A stretch of 64,000 bases of DNA from Spinellus fusiger. Lineage: Eukaryota > Mucoromycota > Mucoromycetes > Mucorales > Phycomycetaceae. Each line of letters opens with the position of its first letter. The stretch's first letter is position 1. The stretch lies in NCBI GenBank assembly GCA_025094145.1, contig JALLLS010000016.1, forward strand, positions 310,001-374,000. Direction: 5' to 3'. A model generated the notes under the pieces. The model was not told the origin of the DNA. It made no database searches and saw nothing but the letters and a program-made list of their open reading frames with translations. Shown piece after piece: positions 21,335 to 33,108 of this stretch. Made by a program: the position numbers and the translations under genes.

Positions 21335-22804
21335 ATGGCCATTGTACAAGGCTTGAAGGGGCAAGAACAGCAAGAACAGCAAGAACATCAAGTCATCTTT
21401 TCACACTCTGAGTCAAGAGATGTGCTTTATCCATCTACAGTGGATGCAGTAGCAGTAGTAGTGGCAGCAATGTCTATGCTTGAGCCTATGTCTACACCAA
21501 TGCCCATGCCTATGCCTAAGTCGGTGCCTGTGGTTAAGCCCATCTCTACACTCAGGCCTACATCCATGCCTCTCCTAGAGCCCATCTCTATTCTCAAGCA
21601 CACACCTCTATCTACACCTATCCTCATGTCAATGCCTGCCCACCATCCCCATGTACTTTTCTCCAGAAACAATCACCAGCATCAACCTATTCCACATAGC
21701 AGCCATAACAGACATAGCAACCATAGCAGCCATAGCAACCATCCCTTACAGAAACAGCAACAGCACTACTTTTATCGACGTGTATCTTTTGATACTTTCA
21801 CTCATCAACACAATGCAAAAAAGACTTATACTCTATCTTACTGTGCAAAAGGATACCAGCCAGACCATCATGCACGTCTCTTTCTACTGCCTATTGATCT
21901 GGACAGTGGTACAACCCATGCTGTTCATTATACAATGAGTGTAGGTACATTGAATATCTTGAATATCTAATCTAAGAGAAATATTCATTGATGTATCTAC
22001 TTGACTATTCATATGCATATCCATGACTACACACATATATATACATATATACATATATACATATATACATATCTATCTATCTATCTATCTATCTATTTAT
22101 ATATATAAAGAAACTCGTACAAGATGGAGATGCTATTATTATCTTGGGCGTTTATTCACCTAAAATGTCTGCAGGTATCTATTCTACTTTATCTTCTTAT
22201 TCCTTCTCTGCTTATCACTTACTGATAGTTTACTATTCTGATCAGGAAGACGCTTCTATGATTCACCCGAACAGAAAGCCCAAGATGTATTGGCCTCTAT
22301 TATTGACTTTCATCAGACAGAAAAGGTGAGTTTCTTCTGTACATGATATTCCAACCTTGTTCCTTCTCTCTCTATTTCTCTCTTCTTCAGATTAAGGTTA
22401 CGATTGAACTCCATTTTGGAAGACCAGAGACATCATTGATGAATATGGTAAGACTATAAACTTTAATGCACAGACCTTAATCCTTGTTGTTGTTGTTGTT
22501 TTGAGAATAGGTGGCTATGTATGAACCCACTGCCATTGTACTTGGAACACGGAATAAGGCACGACAGAAGCATCTATTTTCAGGTGCAGGTGTCTTCAAG
22601 TACAGTCTTGAGCATACTAGCTTACCAGTGATTGTTGTGTGTGACAGTGCACCCTGCGATGATACCAAGGAAAAAAACAAAGCCAAGCTCAGCACACAGG
22701 CACTGGGTCAACAATGTGATTCACTAAAGAGTGGACGATTCTCACCGATGAAAGTCGTAAATCAGTGGAAACAGCACTTCTATACTCTGTTGGGTGGTAG
22801 TTGA
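21335..22804 (+). CDS. universal stress protein (USP) domain protein with Met/Pro/His-rich N-terminus
   Basis: Exons: from 21335 (first in-frame ATG; the frame is open from 21221, so an earlier start or exon is possible) to 21940, then 22111-22174, 22246-22325, 22391-22447, 22511-22804. The spliced C-terminal part reads VSFDTF, ARLFLLPIDLDSGTTHAVHY, KLVQDGDAIIILGVYSP, FYDSPEQKAQDVLASIIDFH, IKVTIELHFGRPETSL and VAMYEPTAIVLGTRNKARQK, then LPVIVVCDSAP. That is the order of the USP fold; PTAIVLGTRNKARQKHLFSG aligns with the nucleotide-binding end of USP domains (usual G-x2-G-x9-G-[ST]). The N-terminal half is low complexity with repeated [ML]-x-P-[MI]-S units and His/Asn/Ser-rich stretches. Role in fungi poorly known; probably nucleotide-binding signalling or stress. 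Intron 1 contains TACATA and TATC repeats. Confidence 0.82.
22027..22110. repeat. TACATATA and (TATC)n microsatellite in USP gene intron 1
   Basis: Alternating TATA/CATA units followed by a run of about ten CTAT units, ending at the splice acceptor. Confidence 0.85.
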
Positions 22805-23196
22805 ATTGATAAACAAGAAGGATTTGCTGTCTCTTTTTTATTTTATTTTTTCTCTTTCCAAACACAACACAGCGACTCAAGATACTAGAAGGGGGTCTAT
22901 TGGCTTCACAGTGTAGTTTATACAACATTGTCTTGCTGTAATAGACCATCATCATCCTATAGAAGACAAATAAAGCAAAAACAATGACGGAAATACCCTC
23001 CATCGGTCTTGTCTTTGTGGGGCTGCATTGTGTTTTTTATTCTATTTCTTCTGCTTTTCCGCTCTTTTTCCGCTCTTTTTCCGCTGACATTTTCCTTTTT
23101 ACTTATTTTCAGTAACAAAATAATAATAAAGGAAAAACAGACCTTGTTCTTCTTTCTTTCCCTCTTTCTTTTGTTGCTGCTTTTATTACTGCTATA

Positions 23197-25464
23197 ATGG
23201 AGGATGTACAACGCTCATATGAGCTGGCAGCCTATATGGAAGAGAAGGAACAGATAAAGGTAAGGATTCCTTGGGAGAAGGGTCTAACAGCAGCAGGATG
23301 CCTACATGACTTATCTCATCGCTGCCCAACAATCACTTCAAGCGCTTCATGATATCAAATTTGTTCATGCATGTGAGTAAGAGTACAAGTTATGTAGCAA
23401 GACTGACGAGAAAAGAGGACAGCCATTATTGGACAGCCAAGACACTACAGCGTTCTCATCACCACCATGCGTACCTGTCTTGATCACATTGAGCATATAA
23501 TACACACCCACTCACCTTCACCCCCTCGTACCATAGCCAGACCTGCACCTCTGTCTGCTCAGCACACGGGTGATCTCAAGGCACCCCCTCCTCTTCCTCC
23601 TAAACCATCTCGTATGCAGAAGCCTATTCTACCACCCAAGCCAGTGCTTCCACCACAGCCTGTATGGCCCATAGCAACGGCCACTGCTGAACCACCCCTC
23701 CATACCCATACCTACCCTACAACAGCCACCCCTCATACTACCACCACCTCTCATACTACCACCACCCCTCATACTACAGCCACCACAGCCCATCTGACGA
23801 TGAATATGCATCCCAATCCCAATCTAAATCCCAGTCCAAATCCCACTGCAGGAACACAACAACAGAGACCACCAGTGCCAAAAGTACCTCTGCCTGTTGC
23901 AAGGCCACGGTTATGGGATGATAGCCGGCCCGTGAGTTTACCATTTCAGTCTGAACACCGCCGACCTGCCCACCGCCCACTCACTGAATTTCCCGACCCT
24001 GTGGCGATCCATATCGTGGCTGAGGGAGAGGTGGATCCTACCTACTTGGTGCCTGCCCAAACCAATGCAGGCGACAGTCTTACACCGTCACATCTGGCAG
24101 CTTCTGACCATGTCCCACTGATTCCAGCCCCTCCCCTCCTCACCACCCACCGCAATCTACAAGGACAGCTCGACACACTGGAGCAGACATTGCGAGAATA
24201 CAAGGCACGGAAACAGCAGCACTCTACACAGCGCATGAGCCTAGAAACAATGACAGAAGATGACCTGAACCAATTGATACTGCAGTGTTCACGAAGAGTG
24301 GCTGATATCAAACAGACCCTGAATCGTGTCAGAACCCTGTACATGAGTGCAGCAACCATCCCTACTGTCATGCAATTCCAGGCGCATATCATAGCCTACC
24401 AAATCACTCTGATTGAATCTGCTATCTACACCTCCATTCCTCCCCATGCTCTTTTGGAACACACCGCCAAACACCCTCACCCACGCATTGTCGCCTCCAC
24501 TGATTTCTTCAACTATGTCACTCGGTTCATAGAGCATGCCATTCTCCTACCACAGGAAGTCTCTTCACGGGCACAACACATTCACTACTGGATCAAGGTG
24601 GCCTCACGGTGCCTGGATCTCAACAACTACCAAACCCTCAAGGCCATTGTCTCTGCCTTGGGAACACCCCCTGTCCAACGACTAAGACGTACATGGGCCT
24701 ATATCCCTAAAAAGAGTCTTGTCAAACTGGATTCGCTCAATGAACTCTTATCCGAAGCCAACAACTATGGCAAGTACCGTGAACACATGGGGATGGTCAA
24801 TGTCTCTGTGGTGCATGGCAAGAGCATCTCTCTGATCCGGGCCGAACATGCCACTCGCCCCACCGTCCCCTTTCTCGGCACATTTATCCATGACATTACC
24901 TACCTACTGGCTGCGTTCAAGACCCACGAAACCAATCTGCCGCCTGAAGACGAGCCGCGGATCCATGATGTGCTGCTGACAATGACACAATTCCAAAACG
25001 GCCCTCGTTATACCCCAGTGCCCTCGGCCTCTTACCTGAAACAGTCGCAGAAGCACTATTTCCGGCCTGCCTTGTCCAATGCTCTTCAGAGAGGTGCGTC
25101 AGGGATCAGTCGTATTTCAGGAGCAGGTCTTTTCGGATTTGGATCACAGGCAAGTCCACCGCCTGAGCGGGATGAAGAGGAAGAAGGGACATTGGAGGAA
25201 CAACAGCAAATGGCGACACAGTACATTCTGATGCGTAGTTGGGTGGCCCAGTCTACTGTGGATGAGTTGAGTGCCTTGAGAGAGCAGCCAGTGCAGAAAC
25301 AGGGCACCCCCACAACACGGTCGAGTAGTGGTGTTTATCCAACCGGGTCTGTTGTTAGTGGAGCGAGTTCAGTGATGCGGTTCAGTGCAGACAGTGCGTC
25401 TCTTGGTACCAGTACAACAGGCATGAGTACAAATGAGAGTAGACCCACGAGTGCAGAAGATTAA
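23197..25464 (+). CDS. Ras guanine nucleotide exchange factor (RasGEF/CDC25 domain)
   Basis: Exons 23197-23259, about 23297-23372, 23423-25464; about 726 aa. The acceptor of exon 2 is a tandem CAGCAG, so Gln residues may be added or skipped. The N-terminus (MEDVQRSYELAAYMEEKEQI, then DAYMTYLIAAQQSLQALHDI) resembles an MIT-type helical hairpin. Residues about 75-220 are Pro-rich with PPLPPKPSR-type SH3 ligand motifs and Thr/His repeats. The CDC25 catalytic domain spans about residues 360-590: FQAHIIAYQITLIESAIYTS, YVTRFIEHAILLPQEVSSRA, VASRCLDLNNYQTLKAIVSA, KYREHMG, and VPFLGTFIHDITYLLA. Family knowledge: promotes GDP release from Ras-type GTPases at membranes. The C-terminal tail is Ser/Thr-rich. 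Which GTPase it acts on is unknown. Confidence 0.93.
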
Positions 25465-26398
25465 ACAAGGGAGGAAAGGAGAAAAAAGGGAGTGTGTATA
25501 GTATTCTTTTTTGTTTTTGTTTTTTGTTTTTATTTTTTTGTTTTTTTTGGTTTTTTTTTGGTTTTTTTTTGTTTTTTTTCTCTTTATTTCTCTTTATTTC
25601 TTTCTTTTTGTTAAAGATAGTATATATGAGTCAGGTCACTCTTATATAGTCTTCATACCAATTCTCTTACAGGGCAGTTATTGCTTATTGAAGGGTTGAC
25701 TGCTTGAAAAATATAAAAATATAAAAATAAAAATATCTACTGTACAAAGCCAATGTGGATGGATTTTCATTTTTCTTGTCTATCCTTCTCCCAAGCACAG
25801 TGCACTAAAGGGAAAATAATGGGAGAAAGGGAAACAGGAGAATCAGGGGAGAAAGTAGAGTGTACTATGCCACCTTATATTTCCGTAGGCAATTAAAGGA
25901 GGTTGTATTTTGTCTGTAACAAGCTCAAGTAAACACAAAGCCCACACAGTATTAGGATCAAATAGAATGTCAAGTATAAATACATACACTTCTTTATCTT
26001 TTTTTTATTTTTATTATTGTTATTATTGTTGGCATGGTCTATAAAGGAACACTGCTAAACCTACAGACAATAGTAAATACAACATTATGCATTCATAGTG
26101 GCATCGTAGTCTGCAGTCTATAGAAAGACTATTTATCATTTTCTATCATCTCCCTTGTTTTGTTGGGACTTCTTCTCCCCAATGATATGTTTATAAATAA
26201 GAATAAGTAATAAAATAAAAACACACGCTCATCAATGCATCAATGCACTAATATAAAAAAGAAAAAGAAAGGAGAGAGATCGAGGAGACATTGTAGCGCA
26301 CACCATGAGATCATCCTATACATCTTGCCTATATAACTAAGTGACATGAATCCACCCCATTTTTAATTCTTTATTTCCTATAGCTCTCTTTCCTTATC
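25465..26398. other. intergenic region
   Basis: Begins with a G/T-rich TTTTTTG tract (25507-25580) just after the RasGEF stop; the remainder is AT-rich. The right edge holds the TATA box of the small secreted protein gene. Confidence 0.5.
26330..26336 (+). promoter_or_regulatory. TATA box (TATATAA)
   Basis: TATATAA 69 bp before the ATG at 26399 and followed by a short leader; placement fits a core promoter. Confidence 0.45.
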
Positions 26399-26635
26399 AT
26401 GCGCCATTCTATCTTTATCGCTGCTATTTTCCTTGCCATGATGGTGATTATGATCCAGGCAGCACCAAGAAAACGCTCTCTGAAGGGTGACATCCGACAC
26501 TTTAACAAGAACATGAGTAAAAAGGCCCCTGATCTCATTGAGAAGTTTGTGGATTCAAAGACAGGAAATGGTGGAAATTCGAATGATAATGATAATGATT
26601 CCAAGCACAAGAAAAAGAACAAGAAGAAGCACTAG
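26399..26635 (+). CDS. small secreted Lys-rich protein (78 aa)
   Basis: Single exon. Residues 1-21 (MRHSIFIAAIFLAMMVIMIQ then A) form a textbook signal peptide with a likely cut after IQA. The mature chain starts APRKRSLKGD, with a Lys-Arg dibasic site directly after the signal, suited to a Kex2-type protease. There follows an amphipathic Lys-rich middle (NKNMSKKAPDLIEKFVDSK), an Asn/Asp/Gly-rich linker, and a C-terminal poly-Lys tail (KHKKKNKKKH). No Cys in the mature part. No family recognised; it could be a secreted cationic peptide or an effector-like protein. A TATA box lies 63-69 bp upstream. Confidence 0.65.
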   Translation: MRHSIFIAAIFLAMMVIMIQAAPRKRSLKGDIRHFNKNMSKKAPDLIEKFVDSKTGNGGNSNDNDNDSKHKKKNKKKH

Positions 26636-26636
26636 T

Positions 26637-27288
26637 TGACTCTATCTCTTTTGTAATAACATGTCTCATTGTGAGTAGGGCTGATATTTTCCTGTTCAAT
26701 CTCTGTCTTATGTATTAAGAGAATAAACAAAAAGTCTTTTCATCCTTCTATTCTCCACTGGTATCTTGATAAGATAGCTGTAATTCTACACTAAGATTCT
26801 CAATCTGTTATTTAGTATGAAAGTGTATAATAACAGCAACATTGAATAATAATAATAACATTAAATAATAATAATAACATTGAATAAAGAGTAACTGATC
26901 AAGTTAAGAATATAAAATGCAAGAATAACAACTTCTTAACTCTAAGTGTAGATAAAAGAAAAGACATGGCGTGTGCGGTGTGTCAATTCCATACGAACCC
27001 AAAGCACTGTGTAGAATGTCCCAAGTTAAATGTGGAATATTCTGATTGCTGTTATTCATCCTTTCTCTCTCTCTTTTGTTTCTGATATTGTTTCTTATTA
27101 TCTTTTCCCAGTCTATTCAAACTACCCTCTTCTTCTCTTATTTTATGCTAAATGCACTAGAAAATCTCCCACCTATAGCATGTATCACTGGTATAAAAGA
27201 AAAGAGTATATTTTAGCCCTTCAAAAGCAGAGTGTTTTTGAATAGAATGGTATAAAATAACATGGAAAGAAAAAAGGGATATAGAAAA
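26637..27288. other. intergenic tract with a Cys-rich mini-ORF
   Basis: The 3' UTR side of the small secreted gene and of SSD1. At 26966 a 38-codon ORF encodes ACAVCQFHTNPKHCVECPK, a CxxC...CxxC pattern like the start of an Atg14/Vps38-type or RING protein, but no following exon could be found, so it is not called as a gene. Confidence 0.35.
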
Positions 27289-30200
27289 TTAGGCAAATGG
27301 ATTGGCTGCCAAAATACGAATCAAAGGGGGTGCTCTTGTTCTATCAATGCTCACAGCAACTCTGATTTTATCAAGAGCTTTGATCGTTTGGTATCCTTGC
27401 TCTGTGCTGTAGGCTGTGCTATCCGACAATCGAGCATGTACAATAGAGGCTCTTCGGCTCATAGGTCGAGAAGGAGGCCCGTCTTTTGGACGAATAGAGA
27501 ATCCTGCAAAGGCATTTGTCACAGGTAACATAGGATCAGTGACAGAGGTAGGCAATGCAGAAGAAGCCAATGACGAAGCAGAATAGAATGAAGCCTGGCG
27601 AGAGATATTGCTGGCAGTGGCACTGACAGGGGTTGTGACATCTTCATCTGATTCACGCATATCTTGCAACATGGCATCTTCATCCAAGTCTCCTTCTTCT
27701 TCATCTTCCTCATCCATATTCCAACCACTTAATTTGCCTGTGGAAGTGTCAACTCCCTTTTTCCAGTAAATGGTCAGTGTCCGATGGTGTTCATCAAAGT
27801 CACTGTGTCTTATAGGGAGACTAGCAAGATGAACACGCTTCTCCATGTTGAGTTCGGAAATCATCACATCCAAATGTTGAGAATGAGCAGCCACCACAAC
27901 AGCTTCACGGTATACCACAGAAACAGTGTCGATGATCTTGGCTTGCTTATGAAGATAGGAAGAAAGGAAGAGCAATTGGCTCTGATCTCGTCCATGGCGA
28001 GCTGCTTCTCTCTTCACATTGCAGTGCTGTGCTAATTTATGAACAGTGTCACGGTCCAAGGTGAATCGCTTGTCATTACTCAAGGCAGCCTCAAGTTGGC
28101 GGTGAACAAGAATATCAGCAAAACAGCGACTGGGGGCTGTGAAATGAGTAAAGAGTGGGACATCAAGGCTATAGTGGGAGTATTTGCTAATGTCAAGAAC
28201 ACCAGCACAAAAGTAAACTGGACTCTGCATTGTCTTGAGAACAAGAACAGACACTATCTTACGACGCTGAGGGTCTTGAATGGCTTGGAGAGAGCGTTCA
28301 ATACTGCCTGCACTCTGGATATCAAGGGTAACATCAAGATAACGAGCAGCATAGACCTGTAACTCACGCTAGAAGAAAAAGAAGGAAAGAATGTTGAATG
28401 CCCTGCTATAAAGAACATGGATATATATATATAAAAGAAGACACTTACAATCTTGTTATCCACGGGTGCAGCTTGACGTCTTAATAATGCCTGCTCAGGG
28501 AAGACACTTGCTATTTTCTGAGCTACAGATTTGTTGGTCAACAACAGCCATTGTTTTACCATTTTGGTGGCTTGAGAGCGTATCTTGATGGAGATATGGG
28601 TAGGGACTTCTCCATCTGCTTCCATCTCAAACTCAAACTCATCTCTTTTCTGTGTCATTCTCTCTTCTGCATGACTTGCTTCAAGATTATTAGCAATGGC
28701 TGACAAGCTGTAAATGTCATTCACAATGTCTTGTACTAGAGTAGATTTTTCTCCATCCACTACAGACTGTATCTGTTGATAAGTAACCGAAGCACACGAC
28801 CTAATCCACAATACACGCAATGCAATGAGTCCAAATGATAAATGTTTTCATGAGGATATAGATATATATAAATATAAAAAAGGTCTGCTTACTTTACAAC
28901 TGTCTTGCCAAACCAGGTATCGAGGATCTGTCCACTAGCACTCATTTTCCAGATAACAGAAAAGGCAAGTCTATAATGACAATGATAAGGGATGAGGGAC
29001 ATGAGTATGGGTGAATCATTCTACCTCTCTTCTGAAGGAACAAGGCAGGTCATCTCTGTCAATTCAGTAGGCAGCATAGGTACAGAGTGGTGTACCAAGT
29101 CCACACGCACACCGCGTGCTCTTGCTTCCTTGTCCAAGAACGAACTTGGCTTGATATAGTGACTTATATCACTGACATGTACACCCACTTCATAAGTGTC
29201 TTCTCCCAGTCTTTTGATGGAAAAGGCATTTTCCAGCACTAGACACATCCCAATGCATTCGTTAATGGACTTCACTGCCCATTAGAGCACCTCTAGAGGT
29301 GCTGTTGTGTTTAGACACCTACCTCCTGTGCCAGTAGGGTCCAAGCTGAACATGCGCCATTCTGTCAGATCACGCCTCTTTTGAAATTCCAAGGGAATAG
29401 AACAGGGAGCAATACAGCCAAGCACAGCCTCAGAGAACTCATTATCGCTCACATTGTTATCTGCCAAAATAGCTTTGGTCTGTGTCTTGAGCTCATACAC
29501 ACTCCCAAGCTCACGTTCAAGAGTACCAAAGGGATGGAGAGATGTGATAGGCCATCGCTTGATGGATCCCTAATAATAACAATGAATCACCCAGGATTCT
29601 CCGGGATCCAACTACATACCACAAACAGGCGAGTTAAGAACTCATCGCTTGTATCCACAAAGGCCTGAGGAGCCTGCTCAATAGGAATCGCAATCAACGG
29701 CACTCGTTTATCAGAAGATTTGAACCAGACAATACGAGGCACTTGCTTCTGATTGTCCTTTCGTGGTGCTTCTTCCTTCAGTGTCCGTTTATTGTTGGGC
29801 CGCATCAATGTCAAGTTGCCTGAAAACACTTGATTCTGGGCTCTTTCAAGAATAGCCACTACTACACCACAGTACTTTGGCTTGACAATATGCACCTCTT
29901 CATCCCCACCAAAGATGATCTCATTCTCGTCTTCTTCATCGGGCAGACGCATACGTAGCTGTCCACCATTGCGCAACAGCTTGACTTCTTCCTTGTCCTT
30001 TTTCTCTCGCAACACCTTGTCCACATCCACCAGCCGTACTGCCACCACATCGCCCTCCAGTGCACGATTGCGATCACGCGAACCACACACATAAATGTCA
30101 GCGTCGAGCTCATCACAATACACATAGGCATCGCTTCGGTTGCGTTTGTTGACTCTTAATGTACCACGCACCAAATGGCGGGACCGCAACAGGGGTGTCA

Positions 30201-31162
30201 GGGCAGAAAAGGGCAGGTGAGCAATGAACAGTGGGCGTCGTTGGTGAGGGTTGCAGTCGTCGCGGGTAAAGTTGACACGCGTGGGTGTGAATGGGATGAG
30301 ATTGACAGGACGGTGGGCCAGGCTAGGTGAGTTGAGGCGCCAGTCGTCCAAATTGCGTGAGGAGCGACGGCTGGTGCTGCTGCTTGTGTCGAGTGTCAGA
30401 GGCATGGGTTTGGGAAAGGACCGTCTTGAGGGTTCTTCATGGTTGGGTAGAGACTGAAGCGACGCTCTTCTGCTCATAGGCTCCGATCGACGTTGGAAGC
30501 GCATGTCTTCTTGTGGGCGGAAAGTGCCCAGCAGCTTGGCCTCTGCCTCCCTATGAGCCACTGATCTCTCACTGATCTCACCCATCTCACCCATCTCATC
30601 CGTCTCACCCATGTTCCCTGCCTCCTCTTCTTCTTGGATGTGGTAGGTGTTGCCTCCTCTGTCAGTGCGGTAGGAGCGGTCTTCGTGGTAGGAGAATCGC
30701 TGTCCTCCCAAGGCCGACAGAGAGTGCTGTTTTCTGTGCCCCATACGAGGACGGTTCTCAGGAGGGATCAAAGGAAGTGTCTTAAGGGTCTTGATCATGT
30801 CCTTGAGACTGTCAACAGTGACTGAGCGACTTTCTTTCTTTTGGCCGTCTTCTCCCTCTTCCACTAGGGTTTGAAGGCCAAAGTGACCTGTTCTTGCTGC
30901 GGGTATGAAGATATCCGAGGCGTTGGCTGACCTGGAGCGTTGGTGGCGTCGTTCAGATCCACTGCTTCCGGGACGGCCGTTGTCCAGAGGAGGGAGCGTG
31001 CGTCTGCGGTCAGTGCTTGCTGAGCCAGGCATAAGCTAAGAAGGGAGAAGAGAATAAGACCACAGCAGAGAGGCCTATTCTAACCTTGTGTTCCATCGCA
31101 TCGAATAATCCCCGTGTGCTTTCTGGGGCCGTCTGCTGCTCAAGTGTCTCTATTGGTTCCAT
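27289..31162 (-). CDS. SSD1: SSD1-like RNA-binding protein (RNB-family pseudonuclease)
   Basis: Exons (minus): 31162-31085, 31035-29620, 29569-29323, 29274-29025, 28970-28893, 28800-28449, 28368-27289; 1,166 aa (yeast Ssd1 1,250). Residues about 1-260 are disordered and basic. They hold HQRSRS (57-62) and HRKQHS (126-131), fitting the HxRxxS target of NDR kinases (Cbk1/Orb6), known regulators of Ssd1. Cold-shock domains follow (VRGTLRVNKRNRSDAYVYC, ALEGDVVAVRL), then an RNB domain (YEVGVHVSDISHYI; HYSLDVPLFTHFTAPSRCFA, ILVHRQL) and a C-terminal S1-like part interrupted by an acidic loop. At the RNB active site the spliced product reads FSLDPTGTGVKSIN: the ARDLDDA-type Asp motif of active Dis3-type nucleases is missing, as expected for Ssd1, which binds mRNA without cutting it. 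Role: mRNA localisation and translation repression, cell-wall integrity. The short first exon is less certain. Confidence 0.92.
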
Positions 31163-32374
31163 AGCAAGAGAAAGAAGCGTTCAGTGCCATGGTCGAAATC
31201 TTTTGGTTTATCAGAAAAACTCAGACGAGGAAAATAATGAGGGCAAAATTTCTTTCTATCTTTCTTCCTTTAATAGATCCTATGAACTCTTTTTTTTTTC
31301 TTTCTTTTTCTTTTTCTTTAGAGAAGAAGAGAGAAGAGGTGATGTGTCTTCCATGAAAATAAAGTCCTATGTTCATTGGAAGAATGGGAAATGGATCAAA
31401 ATCCCAAGTTCTTTTCTTTTTCATCTGTGCTGTATGGCTGTAAAAAGGAAAGAATAAGAATGGAGTGACTTGATTCTTCTTCTTGACTAGCACAAGGAAG
31501 ACTGTGAAGAAGAATAAACCCTACATGACCCTTTCTAGTAACAGATACAGTTAACAAAAAGAATACTTAAAGGCTTTAACTCTCTTTATTATTATCATTC
31601 TTATTATTGTTTCTTATTGGCTATTCTACTCTGCTGGCCCTGTGTTTGGATAGCAGAGTATCCAATGTTAGTTTATTAGACAAAAGGAAGAAGGTATCTA
31701 GCACTGTCCCTTTTTATTTTATTTTATTTATTAATTACAACGTGTATCTATGAGGGATAATAATGAGGCAGTTGATAGTCTCGGTGTGCATTTCTCGGTG
31801 TACATTTCTCATTGAACATTTCTCATTGAACATCTTTCGATGCCTGAAATGATGGCTTTACTGCTCCAAGTGTCTATTGAATCGCAGCTAGTTTATAAGA
31901 CAGTAAGGGTGTCTTGCTGTCATCTCTGCATGTGAAATACAAGGTAAAGTCACATCTACCGGTGTCGAAATACCAATCACTGCTTTGAAGTCTCTTTTAC
32001 TTTGATAGCACATTATAAACAAGTTAACGACACAAGCCAATCATAGGCTATACTAGTCACGCCATGAGTGCATAAGTGCATAAGTCCACTGTTGCATTGG
32101 TCGACTCTACCCAACTGTATCCCATGCTATGACCCTTTCTCTACTAACATAGCCCTCCTCTGTCTCAAGCCATGGGAAGGGATATTCTATCCATGATAAG
32201 TTTAGTCATTTGTCCTGATGTGGACCCTTTTCCACCCTTTTATAGATGTCTGTGTTGAAATAGAGTGATTGAACTGGTAGGAGGGGAGAAGGCATATTTC
32301 CAAAACAAGAACATGCAAAAAAAGAAAATAAAAAAAAGTGTCCAAAACAAGGACTGGCCTTCCACCCACAAAAT
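31163..32374. other. intergenic region upstream of SSD1 and of the CCCH gene
   Basis: Divergent promoter space. Contains a pyrimidine tract near 31290-31320 and a 13-14 bp minisatellite CATTTCTC(A/G)TTGAA (31769-31835). No gene or RNA is supported. Confidence 0.45.
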
Positions 32375-33018
32375 ATGACAAGTTTTCTCGTCCCACATCC
32401 TGCTGTTGATATACTTTCAATGTACAAAGTACACGTCACCAAACGCTTCCCTGCTCAATGTCGCTATTATTCACAAGGCAGTTGTAGAGCAGGAGAAGAG
32501 TGTGTGTTTTCTCATGTGCTGCCCCTCAAAGGACCCCAAGAGACAGAGGGTGTGGCGGATGACATGGCTCATTCACTGCAATGTGCTATTCGTGACTTGG
32601 AATTAGAACAACTCGAGAACAAGTATAGACGCTACTACAAGAGCACTCAGTAAGTTTATGACGTGTTGCCCACACTCAACACCCACACAGTGTCTCTCCT
32701 GCTGCCACTCGAATAGAACTGGTGATCCCCTCCAACCACCCGCTACTTGTCCGTTTCTCTTTGCTTATTCCTAATGACTATCCTGATGCCCACTGTACAC
32801 TTCACCTGAATAGTACAATTCCCGAGAAAGTGCAAAGGTAACTTGCCAGTATCCCATGTATCCCATGTATCTCTTGTATCTCTTGTATCTCTGATCTATA
32901 TATCTATAGCCATCTCCAACACTCCTTTGAAGAAAATGCATGGCAACACAACAGACACTCTACTCTCGTGCAACAGCTGGACTGGTTTTGCGCCCATCAT
33001 TCCTCTTTATTACTTTAA
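32375..33018 (+). CDS. small protein with CCCH zinc finger and RWD-like domain
   Basis: Exons 32375-32649, 32691-32837, 32910-33018; 176 aa from the first ATG, or 161 aa from the second in-frame ATG at 32420 (MYKVHVTK). Seen: FPAQCRYYSQGSCRAGEECV then FSH, a C-x7-C-x5-C-x3-H zinc finger typical of RNA-binding proteins. Exons 2-3 read IELVIPSNHPLLVRFSLLIP, NDYPDAHCTLHL and HLQHSFEENAWQ, matching the beta-sheet, [LI]-P-x-x-YP and end helix of RWD domains (as in RWDD and GCN2 proteins). RWD plus CCCH occurs in several uncharacterised fungal proteins. Function unknown, possibly RNA binding or translation-linked. It ends convergently with the uS3m gene, stops 90 bp apart. Confidence 0.75.
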
Positions 33019-33108
33019 TATACATCTTTTTTTTTGTTTTGTTTTTATTTATGTGTAGTGTGTGTAGTGTAGTGTAGTGTAGTGTGGTGTGCGTGTGGTG
33101 TGCGTGTT

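Noticed and set aside
26966..27082. Cys-rich mini-ORF (CAVC...CVEC) like the first exon of an Atg14/Vps38 or RING protein
   Set aside because: No continuing exon or splice donor in frame; too short to support.
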